Positions 35,539 through 46,730 of a DNA stretch of 64,000 nt are shown here, piece after piece. The stretch lies in contig QJOU01000019.1 of the NCBI GenBank assembly GCA_003265685.1, positions 40,031-104,030 on the forward strand, given 5' to 3'. This DNA comes from Piscinibacter caeni. GTDB lineage: Bacteria; Pseudomonadota; Gammaproteobacteria; Burkholderiales; Burkholderiaceae_C. The notes below the pieces were generated by a model. That model was not told the DNA's origin. It searched no databases and saw only the letters and a program-made list of their open reading frames with translations. Both the position numbers and the translations under genes were made by a program. The number at the start of each line of letters is the position of its first letter. Within the stretch, counting starts at the first letter, position 1.

Positions 35539-38500
35539 ATGCCCTCCACTCCCACTGCCGTTGCCGATGCCGCCCAGCGCCCCGTGGCGGCCTCCTCGCG
35601 GTGGCGGCCCGTGCGGACGCTGCTGCGCGTCGCCTCCGGTGTGTTGCTGGCAGCGGCGAGCTTATTGGTCATCGCCTGGTTGACACTGCACTGGGGGATT
35701 CTGCCGCGAATCGAGCAGTGGCGCCCGCAGATCGAGGCGCGCGCCAGTGACGCACTGGGCATTCCGGTGCGCATCGGCGCGATCACGGTGCGCTCGGGCA
35801 GCTGGGTGCCGGCCCTCGAACTGCGCGACGTGCGCCTGCTCGACGCGCAGCAGCGCCCGGCGCTGCAGCTGCCGCGCGTGGCCGCCGCGCTCTCGCCGAG
35901 CTCGCTGCTCTCGTTCGAGCTGCGCTTCGCCCAGCTGCTGGTCGAGGGGGCGCAGCTCGACATCCGGCGCGACGCCGACGGCCGCATCTTCGTCGCCGGG
36001 CTGGACCTTTCCGCCGCCGGCCGGGGCGGTGCCGACGGCGACGGCAGCGCACTGCGCGACTGGGTGTTCGAGCAGCACGAGTTCATCGTGCGCGGCGGCA
36101 GCGTGCGCTGGATCGACGAGCTGCGCCACGCGCCGCCGCTGACGCTCGCCGACGTGCAGTTCGCGCTGCGCAACGGCCTGCTGTCGCACGAGCTGCGCCT
36201 GGACGCCACGCCGCCGGCCGAATGGGGCCAGCGCTTCAGCCTGCGCGGACGCTTCCGCCAGCCGTTGCTGGCGCGTGCCGGCGACTGGCGGCGCTGGAGC
36301 GGCGACGCCTTCGCCGAGCTGCCGCACGTGGACGTGCACGAGCTGCGCCGCTACGTCCACCTGCCCTTCGATCTGGACGACGGCGAGGGGGCGCTGCGCG
36401 CCTGGGTCGAGCTGGTCGACGGCCAGCCGCGCAGCGGCACCGCCGACGTGGCGCTGCACGAGGTCGCCGTGCGCCTGGCGCCGGAGGTCGAGCCGCTCAC
36501 CTTCGCGCAGGTGCAGGGCCGGGTGGTGGCGGCGCGCCAGGACGCGGGCATGACGATCGCCCTGCAGCGTTTCGCTTTCGAGACCGGCGACGGCCTGCGC
36601 TGGCCGGCCAGCGAGATGTCGCTCGCCTGGCGCCAGCGCGCCGGCCAGCCGGCCAGCGGCGGCGAGTTCCGCGCCGACCGGCTCGACCTCGCGCTGATGG
36701 CGCAGGTGGCCGGCCGCGTGCCGCTGGGCGAGGCGCTGCGCCGCCTGCTGGCTGAGCTGCAGCCGCAGGGCATCGTCAACGGCCTGGTGGCGAGCTGGGA
36801 CGGGCCGCTCGACGCGCCCACGCACTACCGCGCCAAGGCCGGCTTCAGCGGCCTGGCGCTGGCGGCCAAGGCCGCCTCCGAGCCCGGCGCGGTCGGCCGG
36901 CCGGGGCTGCGCAACGCCAGCCTGCAGGTCGAGGCCAGCGAGGCCGGCGGCACGGCCCGCCTGGCGATCGACGACGGCGCGATCGAGTTCCCGGGTGTGT
37001 TCGACGTGCCGCTGATCCCGCTGAACACCCTCGCGGCCCAGCTGGCCTGGAAGATCGAGACGCCGCGCGGCGCGCTGCGCAGCCAGGTCAGCGTGCAGGT
37101 GAAGGACGGGCGCTTCGTGAATGCCGATGCGCAGGGCGAGCTGGCGGCCACCTGGCGCACCGGGCCGGGCGAGGGCTTCGGCCGCGGCGGGCGCTACCCC
37201 GGCCGGCTCGAGCTCGACGGCCGCATCGTCCAGGCCGACGCGACGCAGCTGCCGCGCTACCTGCCGCTGCAGCTGCCCGACACACGCGGCTACCTCGGCC
37301 GGGCGCTGCAGGGCGGCACGCTGCGCGACACCAGCTTCCGGGTCCACGGCGACCTGTGGGACGTGCCCTTCGTCGGCGCGCGCAGTGCGAAGGAGGGCGA
37401 ATTCCGCATCGCCGGCCGGCTCGAGGACAGCACCTTCGCCTACGTGCCCGGCGAGCCGGCCGAGGGCGACCGCCCGGCCTGGGTCTCGCCCTGGCCGGCC
37501 TTCACGAAGGTGCAGGGCGAGTTCGTGATCGACCGCGGTGCGCTCGAGATCCGCGCGGCGCGCGGCCAGCTCGGCAACGTGGCGCTCGCCAACGTGCAGG
37601 GCGGCATCCGCGACATGATCGATCGGCCGGTGTTCCGCATCGACGGCCAGGCGCGCGGCCCGCTGGCGGAGATGCTGCGCTTCGTCAACACCACCCCGGT
37701 GGGCGAGTGGACCAGCCATGCGCTGGCACGCACCAGCGCGAGCGGCAACGCCGAGCTGAAGCTGGCGCTGGCGCTGCCGCTGGAAGACCTGCCGGCGAGC
37801 ACGGTCAAGGGCAGCGTCACGCTGGCCGGCAACGACCTGCGCCTGGTGCCGGAGGCGCCGCTGTTCGGCGCGGCGCGCGGGCGGGTCGACTTCAGCCACC
37901 AGGGCTTCGCGGTGGTCGACGGCCGCGCGCGCGTGCTGGGCGGCGAGCTGGTGTTCGACGGTGGCTCGCAGGGCGACGGCAGCCTGCGCTTCAACGGCCA
38001 GGGCAGCGCCAGCGCCGAGGCGCTGCGCCGCGCCGAGGAGCTCGGCCCGCTGGCCCGGCTGGCCGGCCTGCTGAGCGGCCAGGCCAGCTACCGCGCGAGC
38101 CTCGGCTTCGTGCGCGGCCTGCCGGAGTTCAGCCTGACCAGCAGCCTGGCGGGGCTGGCCATCGAGCTGCCGCCGCCGCTGCGCAAGCCGGCCGAGGCGA
38201 GCCTGCCGCTGCGGGTGCAGAGCACGCTGGCGGCCGGCGAAGCGCGCGACACCCTGCGCATCGAGCTCGGCACGCTGCTGCAGGCGCAGTTCCAGCGCGA
38301 TCTGTCGGGCGACACGCCGCGGGTGCTGCGCGGCGGCATCGGCCTCAACGAGGCCGCGCCCTGGCCCGAGGCCGGCGTGCACGCCAACCTCAACCTCGGC
38401 GTGCTGCGGGTCGATCCGTGGGAGAACGTGGCCGATCGGCTCTTCCCGACCAGCGCCGCGCCGGGCCCGGGAGGCGATGCCGGCGGCTACGCGCCGACCC

Positions 38501-39675
38501 GCGTGGCCCTGCGCGCGCAGGAGCTGCAGAGCGGCGCGCGGCGCTTCAACCGCGTCGTGGCCGGCCTGTCGCAGCAGGACGGCAGCTGGCGCGGCAACGT
38601 CGAGGCCGAGCAGCTCGGCGGCTACCTCGAGTACCGGCCGAGCCGCGCCGGCGGCGCGGCCGGGCGGGTCTACGCGCGGCTGGCGCGGCTGGCGCTGCCC
38701 AAGGGCGACGCCGAGGAGGTCGAGACCCTGCTGGACCAGCAGCAGCCCACCAGCGTGCCGGCGCTGGACATCGTGGTCGACGACTTCGAGCTGCGCGGCA
38801 AGCGGCTCGGCCGCGTGGAGATCGTCGCCGTCAACGGGGTGGCCGGCGAAGGGCGCGAGGCGGTGCGCGAATGGCGGCTCGACCGCTTCAACATCAGCAC
38901 GCCCGAGGCCCAGCTGAGCGGCAAGGGCCGCTGGGCCGAGGTCGGCGGGCCCTACCTGACGGTGCCCGGCGGCGCGGCCAGCGCGCGGCGCCGCGCGGTG
39001 CTGGACTTCAAGCTCGAGGTGGCCAACGGCGGCGCGCTGCTCGAGCGCCTGGGCATGGGCCATGCGGTGCGCGGCGGCAAGGGCCAGCTGGCCGGGCAAC
39101 TCTCCTGGCTCGGCTCGCCGCTGGCGCTGGACTACGGCAGCATGGGCGGCAGCATCAACGTGGCGATCGACGCCGGCCAGTTCCTCAAGGCCGAGCCGGG
39201 GGCCGCGCGGCTGCTTTCGGTGCTCAGCCTGCAGTCGCTGCCGCGCCGCCTGGCGCTGGACTTCCGCGACGTGTTCCAGGAGGGCTTCGCGTTCGACAAC
39301 ATCACCGGCGACGTGACGGTCGAGCAGGGCGTGGCGAAGACCAACAACCTGCGCATGCGCGGCGTGCAGGCCGTGGTGCTGATGGAAGGCAGCGCCGACA
39401 TCGCGCGCGAGACGCAGGACCTGCGTGTCGTCGTCGTGCCCGAGATCAACGCCGGCACCGCCTCGCTGGCCTATGCCGCGATCAACCCGGCGCTCGGCCT
39501 GGGCACCTTCCTCGCGCAGGTGTTCCTGCGCCGGCCGCTGATCCAGGCCGGCACGCGCGAGTTCCATGTCAGCGGCTCGTGGGACGACCCCAAGGTGGAG
39601 AAGGTCGAGCGCAAGCCGGGTGACGAGGTGCCGGATGTCGACGCGGCCGCGTCCGTGCCGCGGCCGGTGCAATGA
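35539..39675 (+). CDS. yhdP: YhdP-family AsmA-like envelope protein (TIGR02099)
   Basis: A 1378-residue protein with one N-terminal TM helix (about 28-50, VASGVLLAAASLLVIAWLTL) and a long periplasmic beta-rich body typical of AsmA/YhdP bridge proteins, which transport phospholipid between membranes. Family features: WRPQIEARASDALGIPVRIG near the start and AINPALGLGTFLAQVFLRRPL near the C-terminus. The frame opens at 35323, but that part overlaps glnE. ATG 35539 is the first start with a plausible membrane anchor; its ribosome-binding site is poor. Longer than E. coli YhdP (1266). Divergent from glnE across 127 bp. Confidence 0.9.
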   Translation: MPSTPTAVADAAQRPVAASSRWRPVRTLLRVASGVLLAAASLLVIAWLTLHWGILPRIEQWRPQIEARASDALGIPVRIGAITVRSGSWVPALELRDVRLLDAQQRPALQLPRVAAALSPSSLLSFELRFAQLLVEGAQLDIRRDADGRIFVAGLDLSAAGRGGADGDGSALRDWVFEQHEFIVRGGSVRWIDELRHAPPLTLADVQFALRNGLLSHELRLDATPPAEWGQRFSLRGRFRQPLLARAGDWRRWSGDAFAELPHVDVHELRRYVHLPFDLDDGEGALRAWVELVDGQPRSGTADVALHEVAVRLAPEVEPLTFAQVQGRVVAARQDAGMTIALQRFAFETGDGLRWPASEMSLAWRQRAGQPASGGEFRADRLDLALMAQVAGRVPLGEALRRLLAELQPQGIVNGLVASWDGPLDAPTHYRAKAGFSGLALAAKAASEPGAVGRPGLRNASLQVEASEAGGTARLAIDDGAIEFPGVFDVPLIPLNTLAAQLAWKIETPRGALRSQVSVQVKDGRFVNADAQGELAATWRTGPGEGFGRGGRYPGRLELDGRIVQADATQLPRYLPLQLPDTRGYLGRALQGGTLRDTSFRVHGDLWDVPFVGARSAKEGEFRIAGRLEDSTFAYVPGEPAEGDRPAWVSPWPAFTKVQGEFVIDRGALEIRAARGQLGNVALANVQGGIRDMIDRPVFRIDGQARGPLAEMLRFVNTTPVGEWTSHALARTSASGNAELKLALALPLEDLPASTVKGSVTLAGNDLRLVPEAPLFGAARGRVDFSHQGFAVVDGRARVLGGELVFDGGSQGDGSLRFNGQGSASAEALRRAEELGPLARLAGLLSGQASYRASLGFVRGLPEFSLTSSLAGLAIELPPPLRKPAEASLPLRVQSTLAAGEARDTLRIELGTLLQAQFQRDLSGDTPRVLRGGIGLNEAAPWPEAGVHANLNLGVLRVDPWENVADRLFPTSAAPGPGGDAGGYAPTRVALRAQELQSGARRFNRVVAGLSQQDGSWRGNVEAEQLGGYLEYRPSRAGGAAGRVYARLARLALPKGDAEEVETLLDQQQPTSVPALDIVVDDFELRGKRLGRVEIVAVNGVAGEGREAVREWRLDRFNISTPEAQLSGKGRWAEVGGPYLTVPGGAASARRRAVLDFKLEVANGGALLERLGMGHAVRGGKGQLAGQLSWLGSPLALDYGSMGGSINVAIDAGQFLKAEPGAARLLSVLSLQSLPRRLALDFRDVFQEGFAFDNITGDVTVEQGVAKTNNLRMRGVQAVVLMEGSADIARETQDLRVVVVPEINAGTASLAYAAINPALGLGTFLAQVFLRRPLIQAGTREFHVSGSWDDPKVEKVERKPGDEVPDVDAAASVPRPVQ

Positions 39676-39688
39676 GCCGGAGCACGCC

Positions 39689-40501
<813 letters not shown>

Positions 40502-40526
40502 ACGCAGCCGGCGACGCCGCCGGTGG

Positions 40527-40551
40527 CGCCGCGCGATACCGCCGCGCGGCG
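40527..40551 (+). terminator. Hairpin after the nitrilase-family gene
   Basis: A 9-bp perfect stem (40527-40535 with 40543-40551) around a 7-nt loop, 26 nt past the stop. It is very GC-rich with no T-run, so termination is possible but unproven. Confidence 0.4.
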
Positions 40552-40612
40552 GCGCGCCGGCCTGCGACGGACTGCTAGAGTGCCCGCGCAAACCATAAGG
40601 GGAGAGGGGCTC

Positions 40613-43279
40613 GTGCACGTGATCCTGGCGGTGCTGTTGGGGGCGATCGTCGGCGCGATGGCAGGCGACGGCGGGTTCGGCGCCCTGGTCGGCGCGGTGC
40701 TGGCCGGACTGATCCACCGGGCCCTGCGCCAGCAGCGCGAGATCGCCGCCTTGCAGCAGGCCCTGAAGGCCCAGCCCGCGGCCGTGGCGCCGCCGGCGGC
40801 GGCGGCCGCGCCGGCCGGCGAGGCCCTGTCCGAGGTGACCGAGGTGGCCGAGGCGGCCCACCCGGAGGCGCCCGACATCGCCCCCGAGGCGGCGCCCGCG
40901 CTGACACCCATGCCGGTGCCGGCGCCCGTGGCCGAGCCGCTGCCGCCGCCCGCACCCGCCGTCCCGGCGGCGCCCGGTCTCGTGACGACGCTGCGCGACT
41001 GGTTCCTCGGCGGCAACACCATCGTCAAGGCCGGCGTCGGCATCCTGTTCATCGGCCTGGCCTTCCTGGCCAAGTACGCCTCCGAGCACGTGCAGTGGCC
41101 GATCGAGCTGCGCCTGGCGGCAGTCGGCGCCGCGGCGCTGGTGCTGCTGGTGCTGGGCTGGCGGCTGCGCCGGCGCCGGCCCGGGTATGCGCAGGCGCTG
41201 CAGGGCGGCGCGGTGGCGGTGCTGTACCTGACCTTGTTCGTCGCCTTCCGCTCCTACGGCGTGCTGGGCGCGGTGCCGGTGTTCGCGCTGATGGTGGTGG
41301 TCGCGGCCCTCGCCGCCGCGCTCGCGGTGCTGCAGGACGCGCTGGCCCTGGCGGTGATCGGCGCGCTGGGCGGCTTCGCGACGCCGCTGCTCGTCTCCAC
41401 CGGCAGCGGCAACCATGTCGCGCTGTTCGGCTACTACCTGGTGCTGGACCTCGGCATCGCGGCGGTCGCCTGGTTCCGCACCTGGCGCGTGCTGAACCTG
41501 GTCGGCTTCGTGTTCACCTTCCTGGTCGGCAGCGCCTGGGGCGTGCTGCAGTACCGCGCCGAGCACTACGCCAGCGCGCAGGCCTTCCTGATCGTGTTCT
41601 TCCTGCTGTTCGCCGCCATCCTGCTGCTGCCGGCGCGGCGTGCCGCCGAGCTGGCGGCCTCGTCGCGCTGGGTGCACGGCACCTTGCTGTTCGGGCTGCC
41701 CACGGTCGTGTTCGCGCTGCAGTACGGCCTGGTGCGCGACATGGCCTACGGCCCGGCGCTGTCGGCCCTGGCCATGGCGGCCTTCTATGTCGCGCTGGCC
41801 GTCGTGCTGCGCGCGCGCGCGCCGCTGGCGCTGGTGTTCGAGGGCAGCCTGGCGATCGGCACGGTGCTGCTGACCCTGGTGATCCCGTTCGCGCTGGACG
41901 CGCGCAGCACCGCCGGTGCCTGGGCGCTGGAGGGCGCCGGGCTGGTGTGGCTCGGCTACCGGCAGGCGCGTCGCCTGGCACGCGCCTTCGGCGCCGTGCT
42001 GCTGCTGCTGGCCGGCCTCGCGCTCTTGCATGCGATCGACCGCCACCCGGCGCCCGCGGTCTGGGCCAACGCCCTGCTGTTCAACGGCGTGATGCTGGCG
42101 CTCGCGGCGCTGGCCGGCGCGCTGTTCGTGCACCGCCATGCGCCCGCGGACAGCAAGGAACGCTGGGCGGAGCCGTTGCTGATCGGCTGGGCGCTGCTGG
42201 CCTGGGCCACCACCGCGGTGCTGCATGTCGAGGCGCTGGTCGAGGCCGACGCCCGCCTCGCGGCGCTGGTCGGCGCGGCCGCGCTGGTGGCGCTGGTGCA
42301 TGCGCTGCTCGGGCGCCGTTTCGACTGGCGCACGGTCACGCTGCCGCTGATCGGCTACCTGCCGCTGCTGGGCCTGGCGCTGCTGGCCAGCGTGCTGTTC
42401 CAGGACGGGCCCTTCGAGCACGGCGGCGCCTGGGCCTGGCCGGCCGCGCTGGCGGTGCAGGCCTTCGTGCTGGCCAGCGCACTGCCGCGCTGGCCGCTGG
42501 CGGCCCGACACCTCGTGCATGTGTTCGGCGTCCTGCTGGTGGCCGGCCTCGGGGCCCAGCAGGGCCGCGCGCTCACGGCCGACTGGGGCGAGACCGGCAG
42601 CGCCTGGCCCTGGCTCGGCTGGCTGGTGGTGCCGGCGCTGCTGCTGGTCGTGCTGCCGCGCCCCGCGACGGCGCGGCGCTGGCCGGCGGCGCTGCTGCCG
42701 GCGGCCTACCAGCGCAGTGCCGCCGGCGTGCTGGCGGCGGTGGGCGTGCTGTGGACCTTGCTGGCCAACCTGGTCTCCGACGGCTCGGCCCGGCCGCTGC
42801 CCTACCTGCCACTGCTGAGCCCTCTCGACCTGGCCATCGGCGTGGCACTCGTCGCCGCCTGGGCCTGGGCACGCTCGGTGGCCTGGCCGGCCGCGCCGAC
42901 CGCCGGCGTGCTCGGCGGCGCAGGCTTCGTGTGGCTCAACGCGATGCTGCTGCGCGGCTTTCACCACTGGGGCGGCGTGCCGCTCGAGGTGGCGGCCTGG
43001 AGCGCCGCGCCGGCGGTGCAGACCGGCCTGACGCTGCTGTGGACCAGCACCGCGCTGGCGCTGATGTGGGGGGCCGCACGCCGCGCGCTGCGCGTGCCGT
43101 GGATCGTCGGCGCGGCGCTGCTCGGCGTGGTGGTGCTCAAGCTGCTGCTGGTCGACCTGTCGGACAGCGGCACGGTGACGCGCATCGTGTCCTTCATCGG
43201 TGTGGGCGTGCTGATGCTGGTGATCGGTTATGTGGCGCCGCTGCCGGCGGCCCGGGAGAAGGCGCATGCGCCCTCGTGA
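40613..43279 (+). CDS. DUF2339 multi-spanning membrane protein
   Basis: An 888-residue inner-membrane protein with an N-terminal helix, an Ala/Pro-rich linker (about 45-120), then roughly 24-26 TM helices. The DUF2339 signature region is [20 protein letters not shown] followed by FLAKYASEH. Function is unknown. A GGGGAGAGGGG stretch lies just before GTG 40613; GTG 40619 is an alternative. It overlaps the DUF3999 gene by 14 bp, and the two are usually found together, which suggests a membrane complex for an unidentified envelope task. Confidence 0.82.
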   Translation: MHVILAVLLGAIVGAMAGDGGFGALVGAVLAGLIHRALRQQREIAALQQALKAQPAAVAPPAAAAAPAGEALSEVTEVAEAAHPEAPDIAPEAAPALTPMPVPAPVAEPLPPPAPAVPAAPGLVTTLRDWFLGGNTIVKAGVGILFIGLAFLAKYASEHVQWPIELRLAAVGAAALVLLVLGWRLRRRRPGYAQALQGGAVAVLYLTLFVAFRSYGVLGAVPVFALMVVVAALAAALAVLQDALALAVIGALGGFATPLLVSTGSGNHVALFGYYLVLDLGIAAVAWFRTWRVLNLVGFVFTFLVGSAWGVLQYRAEHYASAQAFLIVFFLLFAAILLLPARRAAELAASSRWVHGTLLFGLPTVVFALQYGLVRDMAYGPALSALAMAAFYVALAVVLRARAPLALVFEGSLAIGTVLLTLVIPFALDARSTAGAWALEGAGLVWLGYRQARRLARAFGAVLLLLAGLALLHAIDRHPAPAVWANALLFNGVMLALAALAGALFVHRHAPADSKERWAEPLLIGWALLAWATTAVLHVEALVEADARLAALVGAAALVALVHALLGRRFDWRTVTLPLIGYLPLLGLALLASVLFQDGPFEHGGAWAWPAALAVQAFVLASALPRWPLAARHLVHVFGVLLVAGLGAQQGRALTADWGETGSAWPWLGWLVVPALLLVVLPRPATARRWPAALLPAAYQRSAAGVLAAVGVLWTLLANLVSDGSARPLPYLPLLSPLDLAIGVALVAAWAWARSVAWPAAPTAGVLGGAGFVWLNAMLLRGFHHWGGVPLEVAAWSAAPAVQTGLTLLWTSTALALMWGAARRALRVPWIVGAALLGVVVLKLLLVDLSDSGTVTRIVSFIGVGVLMLVIGYVAPLPAAREKAHAPS

Positions 43280-44675
43280 GTTCGCGCTGCTGCTGGCCGG
43301 TGCCGCGCTGGCCTTCATCGCCGCTGCGGCCGACGAGGAGCCGCTGCTGCGCCACCGCGCCGACATCGTGGTCGAGCGGCCCGGCGCCTTCGTGCAGCTG
43401 CCGCTGCCGGTGGCGGCCTACGCGCGCACCCTGCAGCCCGGCCTGGCCGACCTGCGCGTGGTCGACGCACGCGGCGCCACCGTGCCGTTTGCGCTGCTCG
43501 CGCCGCGGCCCGACGAGGAACTGCGCCGCGAGCGCCTGCGCGAGGCCGCGCTCTACCCGCTGCCGCCGCGCCCGCCGGGCAGCACCGCCTGGCCGCTGCC
43601 GCTGGAGCTGACGGTCGAGGGCGAGCGCATCCGCGTCACGCGCCGCCCCGGCGCGCCTGCGCCGGCGGGCACGCCGGCCGGCTGGGTCATCGACCTGGGC
43701 GACCCGGCCGCCCGGCCGGCGGACGAGCCGGCGCCGCAGGCGCTCGAGCTGCAATGGTCCGGCCCGGCCGAGTTCAGCGTGGGATACCGGCTCGAGCAGA
43801 GCGCCGACCTGCGCGCCTGGCAACCGGCCGGTGCCGGCCAGCTGCTGGCGCTGGCCGCGCCCGGCGGCGCGCTGACGCAGCCGCGGGTGCCGCTGCCCGC
43901 CGCACCGGCGCGTTTCCAGCGCCTGGTCTGGAGCGACCCGGCCGCGGCGCCGGCGCTGAGCGGCGCGCGCGCCGTGCTGGTGGAGCAGCGCTCGCGCGTG
44001 CTCGACGAGCCGGTCGAGCTGGAGATTGCCGCCAGCCCCGAGCCGCCCGCGGCGGACCCGAAGCAGGCCGCGCCCGGCGCGCTGCACTACGACCTCGGCG
44101 CCGTGCTGCCGCTGGTGCAGCTCGAGCTGCAGCTGCCGGCCGGCACGCAGGTGGCACCGGTGCACGTGCAGGCGCGCGAGCGCAGCGACCAGCCCTGGCA
44201 GGGCCTGGCCGGCGCGGTGGCCTACCGCATCGAGCGCGACGGCGTGCTGAGCCGCTCGCCGCCGCTTGCGCTGCAGGCGCGGGCGCGCTACCTGCGCATC
44301 GTGCCGGACCCGCGTGCCGGCACGCTCGACCCGGCGCGTGTGCCGATCAGGCTGCGCGTGCAGCTCAGCAGCGTGCTGTTCGCGGCCCAGGGCGAGCCGC
44401 CGTATGCGCTGCTGGCCGGCTCGGCCCAGGCGCGGCCCGGGGCGCTGCCGCTGGCCACGCTGGTGCCGGCGCTGGACGAGGAGCGCGCGCGCTTCGGCCG
44501 CGCGCGCCTGGGCGAGTGGCAGGAATCGGAGGCCGCGCTGCGCCAGGCCGAGGCCGGCGAGCGCCGCGAGGCGCTGCGGCGCTGGCTGCTGTGGGCGGTG
44601 CTGCTGGCCGGGGTGGGCGGGCTGGGCTGGATGGTCTGGCGCCTGGCGCGCGGCGCCGCGAAGCCGGGTCAGTGA
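43266..44675 (+). CDS. DUF3999 family exported/anchored protein
   Basis: A 469-residue protein with an N-terminal signal ([19 protein letters not shown]) and a single C-terminal TM helix (about 440-462, LLWAVLLAGVGGLGWMVWRL). The periplasmic body is beta-rich, with LRVVDARGATVPFALL and FSVGYRLEQSADLRAWQP, the latter recalling carbohydrate-binding or sensor folds. Function is unknown. It is the regular partner of DUF2339. ATG 43266 lies inside the DUF2339 end. A 14-bp tandem duplication covers the stop codon. Confidence 0.8.
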   Translation: MRPREFALLLAGAALAFIAAAADEEPLLRHRADIVVERPGAFVQLPLPVAAYARTLQPGLADLRVVDARGATVPFALLAPRPDEELRRERLREAALYPLPPRPPGSTAWPLPLELTVEGERIRVTRRPGAPAPAGTPAGWVIDLGDPAARPADEPAPQALELQWSGPAEFSVGYRLEQSADLRAWQPAGAGQLLALAAPGGALTQPRVPLPAAPARFQRLVWSDPAAAPALSGARAVLVEQRSRVLDEPVELEIAASPEPPAADPKQAAPGALHYDLGAVLPLVQLELQLPAGTQVAPVHVQARERSDQPWQGLAGAVAYRIERDGVLSRSPPLALQARARYLRIVPDPRAGTLDPARVPIRLRVQLSSVLFAAQGEPPYALLAGSAQARPGALPLATLVPALDEERARFGRARLGEWQESEAALRQAEAGERREALRRWLLWAVLLAGVGGLGWMVWRLARGAAKPGQ

Positions 44676-44687
44676 AGCTGGGTCAGT
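44660..44687. repeat. Tandem 14-bp duplication at a convergent gene junction
   Basis: Two adjacent 14-bp copies, GAAGCCGGGTCAGT and GAAGCTGGGTCAGT (one mismatch), followed by a third partial GAAG. The first copy holds most of the DUF3999 stop, and the second holds the stop of the opposite-strand gene. Confidence 0.8.
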
Positions 44688-45486
44688 GAAGTGAGACCTC
44701 GACGTACTGGCGCGCCAGCTCGGCCGGCATCGGTGAATCGAGCAGCAGGCAGCTCAGCCGCAGCGCATCGGCCGCGGTCTGCGGCAGCGGCCCGGGCCGG
44801 CCGGGCGGGAACGCGCAGATCACCCAGGCGCGCACGATCTGCGGCCGCTGCATCCACGACATCGCCTGCAGCCCGTTGAGGGCCTGCACCAGCGCGTCGA
44901 CGTCCGGCTTCTCCCAGGGCGGGATCTCGTCGGGTTTCATCCAGCGTGTCATCACGGCGAGGTACCAGCGCCGGCCCTCCTCGGGGTCGTCGCTCGGCAC
45001 CATGCGCGCGAGGTGCGCGGTGTAGCGCTGGATGTGCACCATGTCGTTGGGCGGGAAGCGCGAGATCTCGGTGTCCGGCGCCGCCTGCACCAGGCCGACC
45101 GCGTGCTCGCCGAAGTGGCGCCGCATCGCCAGCAGCAGCAGGCGGTCCAGCGGGTGCCCGGGCGGGGCGAGCACGCGCCGCGCCGAGCGCAGCAGCGCCT
45201 GGCGCTCGGCCAGCGGCGTGCCGCCCAGGCGCGCCAGCAGCAGCTCGAACCAGGGCAGGCGGCTCGGGCCGCCGAGCGTCTCGATGTCGGCGCGGATCTC
45301 CTCGGCCTCGTGCACCAGCACCGTCTCCTCGCGCCAGGCGCGCAGGCGCGTCACGTGGCCGGGCGTCAGCAGCAGTGCGAGCAACGCGGCGCGCATGCCG
45401 CCCGCGCCGCGCACCCGGTCGAGCCGGCCCATGGCGCGGCGCTCGTCCTCCGACAACGCGACGGCGGGTGGGGCAGGGCGGGTCAT
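44683..45486 (-). CDS. Conserved hypothetical protein next to LemA
   Basis: A 267-residue protein I do not recognise. It is Arg/Leu-rich and mostly helical, with no signal peptide or clear TM segment. Notable parts: SEDERRAMGRLDRVRGAGGMRAALLAL, an acidic patch HEAEEIRADIETLGG, and RRWYLAVMTRWMKPDEIPPWEKPDVDALVQ (cited here only by its ends, MTRWMKP and IPPWEKP). It starts 7 nt after LemA ends, so the two are probably cotranscribed. Codon use matches its neighbours. A role with LemA is only inferred from position. Confidence 0.6.
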   Translation of the reverse strand: MTRPAPPAVALSEDERRAMGRLDRVRGAGGMRAALLALLLTPGHVTRLRAWREETVLVHEAEEIRADIETLGGPSRLPWFELLLARLGGTPLAERQALLRSARRVLAPPGHPLDRLLLLAMRRHFGEHAVGLVQAAPDTEISRFPPNDMVHIQRYTAHLARMVPSDDPEEGRRWYLAVMTRWMKPDEIPPWEKPDVDALVQALNGLQAMSWMQRPQIVRAWVICAFPPGRPGPLPQTAADALRLSCLLLDSPMPAELARQYVEVSLH

Positions 45487-45493
45487 GGCCGGG

Positions 45494-46018
45494 TCACAGC
45501 AGCGCGGCGCTGCGGAAGCCGAACGGCCCGGCGATCAGCCAGGTCGGGAACTGCGCGATCGCCTGGTTGTAGGCGGCGACCGCGTCGTTGAACTGGCGCC
45601 GCGCGAAGTCGAGCGTGTTGTCCGCCGCCGCCAGCTCGGCACGCAGCGCGAGACCGGCCTCGTCGGCCGGCAGGGCCTCGGCCAGGCGCGCACGCGCCTC
45701 GGCCAGGATGGTCTCGGCCAGGCGCAGGCTGGTCAGCGCGGGCGCCTCGCTCGGCCGGCTGCGGGCGTGGGCGCGCGCGGCGTCGCACTGCGCCAGCGCG
45801 GCCTGCACGATCGGCGCCGCCGCCTCGCTGCCGGGCAGGGCGGCCAGCTGCTCGGCCAGGCACTGCAGCAGGGCCTGGCGCGCGTCGCACTGCTGGTCGA
45901 GCACCGCGAAGCGCCGCGCCAGCGCATGACGCAGCCGCACCAGGCGGTTGTAGGCGCCGACGGCCCAGAACAGCAGCACCGCCGCCGTGACCCACAGGGC
46001 GATCGTGGTCGTCGTCAC
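45494..46018 (-). CDS. LemA family protein
   Basis: A 174-residue protein with an N-terminal TM anchor (about 4-22, TIALWVTAAVLLFWAVGAYN) and the LemA helical core: NRLVRLRHALARRFAVLDQQ, then the signature DNTLDFARRQFNDAVAAYNQ and AIAQFPTWLIAGPFGF. LemA proteins are membrane-anchored helical bundles of unclear function, often beside M48 proteases or TPM-domain genes, which are absent here. GTG 46018 is the start; longer frames are queC shadow. It begins 5 nt after queC ends. Confidence 0.85.
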   Translation of the reverse strand: MTTTTIALWVTAAVLLFWAVGAYNRLVRLRHALARRFAVLDQQCDARQALLQCLAEQLAALPGSEAAAPIVQAALAQCDAARAHARSRPSEAPALTSLRLAETILAEARARLAEALPADEAGLALRAELAAADNTLDFARRQFNDAVAAYNQAIAQFPTWLIAGPFGFRSAALL

Positions 46019-46023
46019 GACGG

Positions 46024-46725
46024 CTAGCTCTGGACCCAGGCGTTGTAGCCCGACCGGCGCAGGTCGCAGGCCGGGCACAGCCCGCAGCCGTAGCCCCATT
46101 CGTGCCGTCGCGAGCGGTCGCCGACGTAGCAGCTGTGGGTGTGTTCGGCCACCAGGTCGACGAAGGCCGCGCCGCCGAGCCGCTCGGTCAGCGCCCAGGT
46201 CTGCGCCTTGTCGAACCACATCAGCGGCGTCTCGATCGTCATCGGCGCGTCCAGCCCGAGGCTGATCGCCACCTGCAGCGCCTTGAGCGTGTTGTCGCGG
46301 CAGTCGGGGTAGCCGGAGAAGTCGGTCTCGCACATGCCGCCGACGAGCACGTTCAGGCCGCGCCGGTAGGCGACCGTCGCGGCGAAGGTCAGGAACAGCA
46401 GGTTGCGCCCGGGCACGAAGGTGTTCGGCAGGCCGCCCTCGCGCATCTCGATCTCGCGCTCGTCGGTGAGCGCGGTGTCGGAGATCTGGCCGAGCAGCGC
46501 CATGTCGAGCCGGTGGTCCTCGCCCAGGCGCTTGCCCCACTTGGGGAACTGGGCGCGGATCTCGTCGCACACCTTGACGCGGCACTCGAGCTCGACCTCG
46601 TGGCGCTGGCCGTAGTCGAAGCCGATGGTCTCGACGACCGGGTAGCGCTGCAGCGCCCAGGCCAGGCAGACGGTCGAGTCCTGCCCGCCGGAGAACAGCA
46701 CCAGGGCGCGGCGTTCGTCGGCCAT
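46024..46725 (-). CDS. queC: 7-cyano-7-deazaguanine synthase
   Basis: A 233-residue ATP-dependent enzyme that converts 7-carboxy-7-deazaguanine to preQ0 in queuosine synthesis. The PP-loop is [15 protein letters not shown] near the N-terminus. [10 protein letters not shown] and [12 protein letters not shown] are family motifs, and the zinc site is formed by HSCYVGD and [14 protein letters not shown] 46725 starts [14 protein letters not shown]. It ends 5 nt before LemA. Other queuosine genes are not in the window. Confidence 0.95.
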   Translation of the reverse strand: MADERRALVLFSGGQDSTVCLAWALQRYPVVETIGFDYGQRHEVELECRVKVCDEIRAQFPKWGKRLGEDHRLDMALLGQISDTALTDEREIEMREGGLPNTFVPGRNLLFLTFAATVAYRRGLNVLVGGMCETDFSGYPDCRDNTLKALQVAISLGLDAPMTIETPLMWFDKAQTWALTERLGGAAFVDLVAEHTHSCYVGDRSRRHEWGYGCGLCPACDLRRSGYNAWVQS

Positions 46726-46730
46726 GCGCG

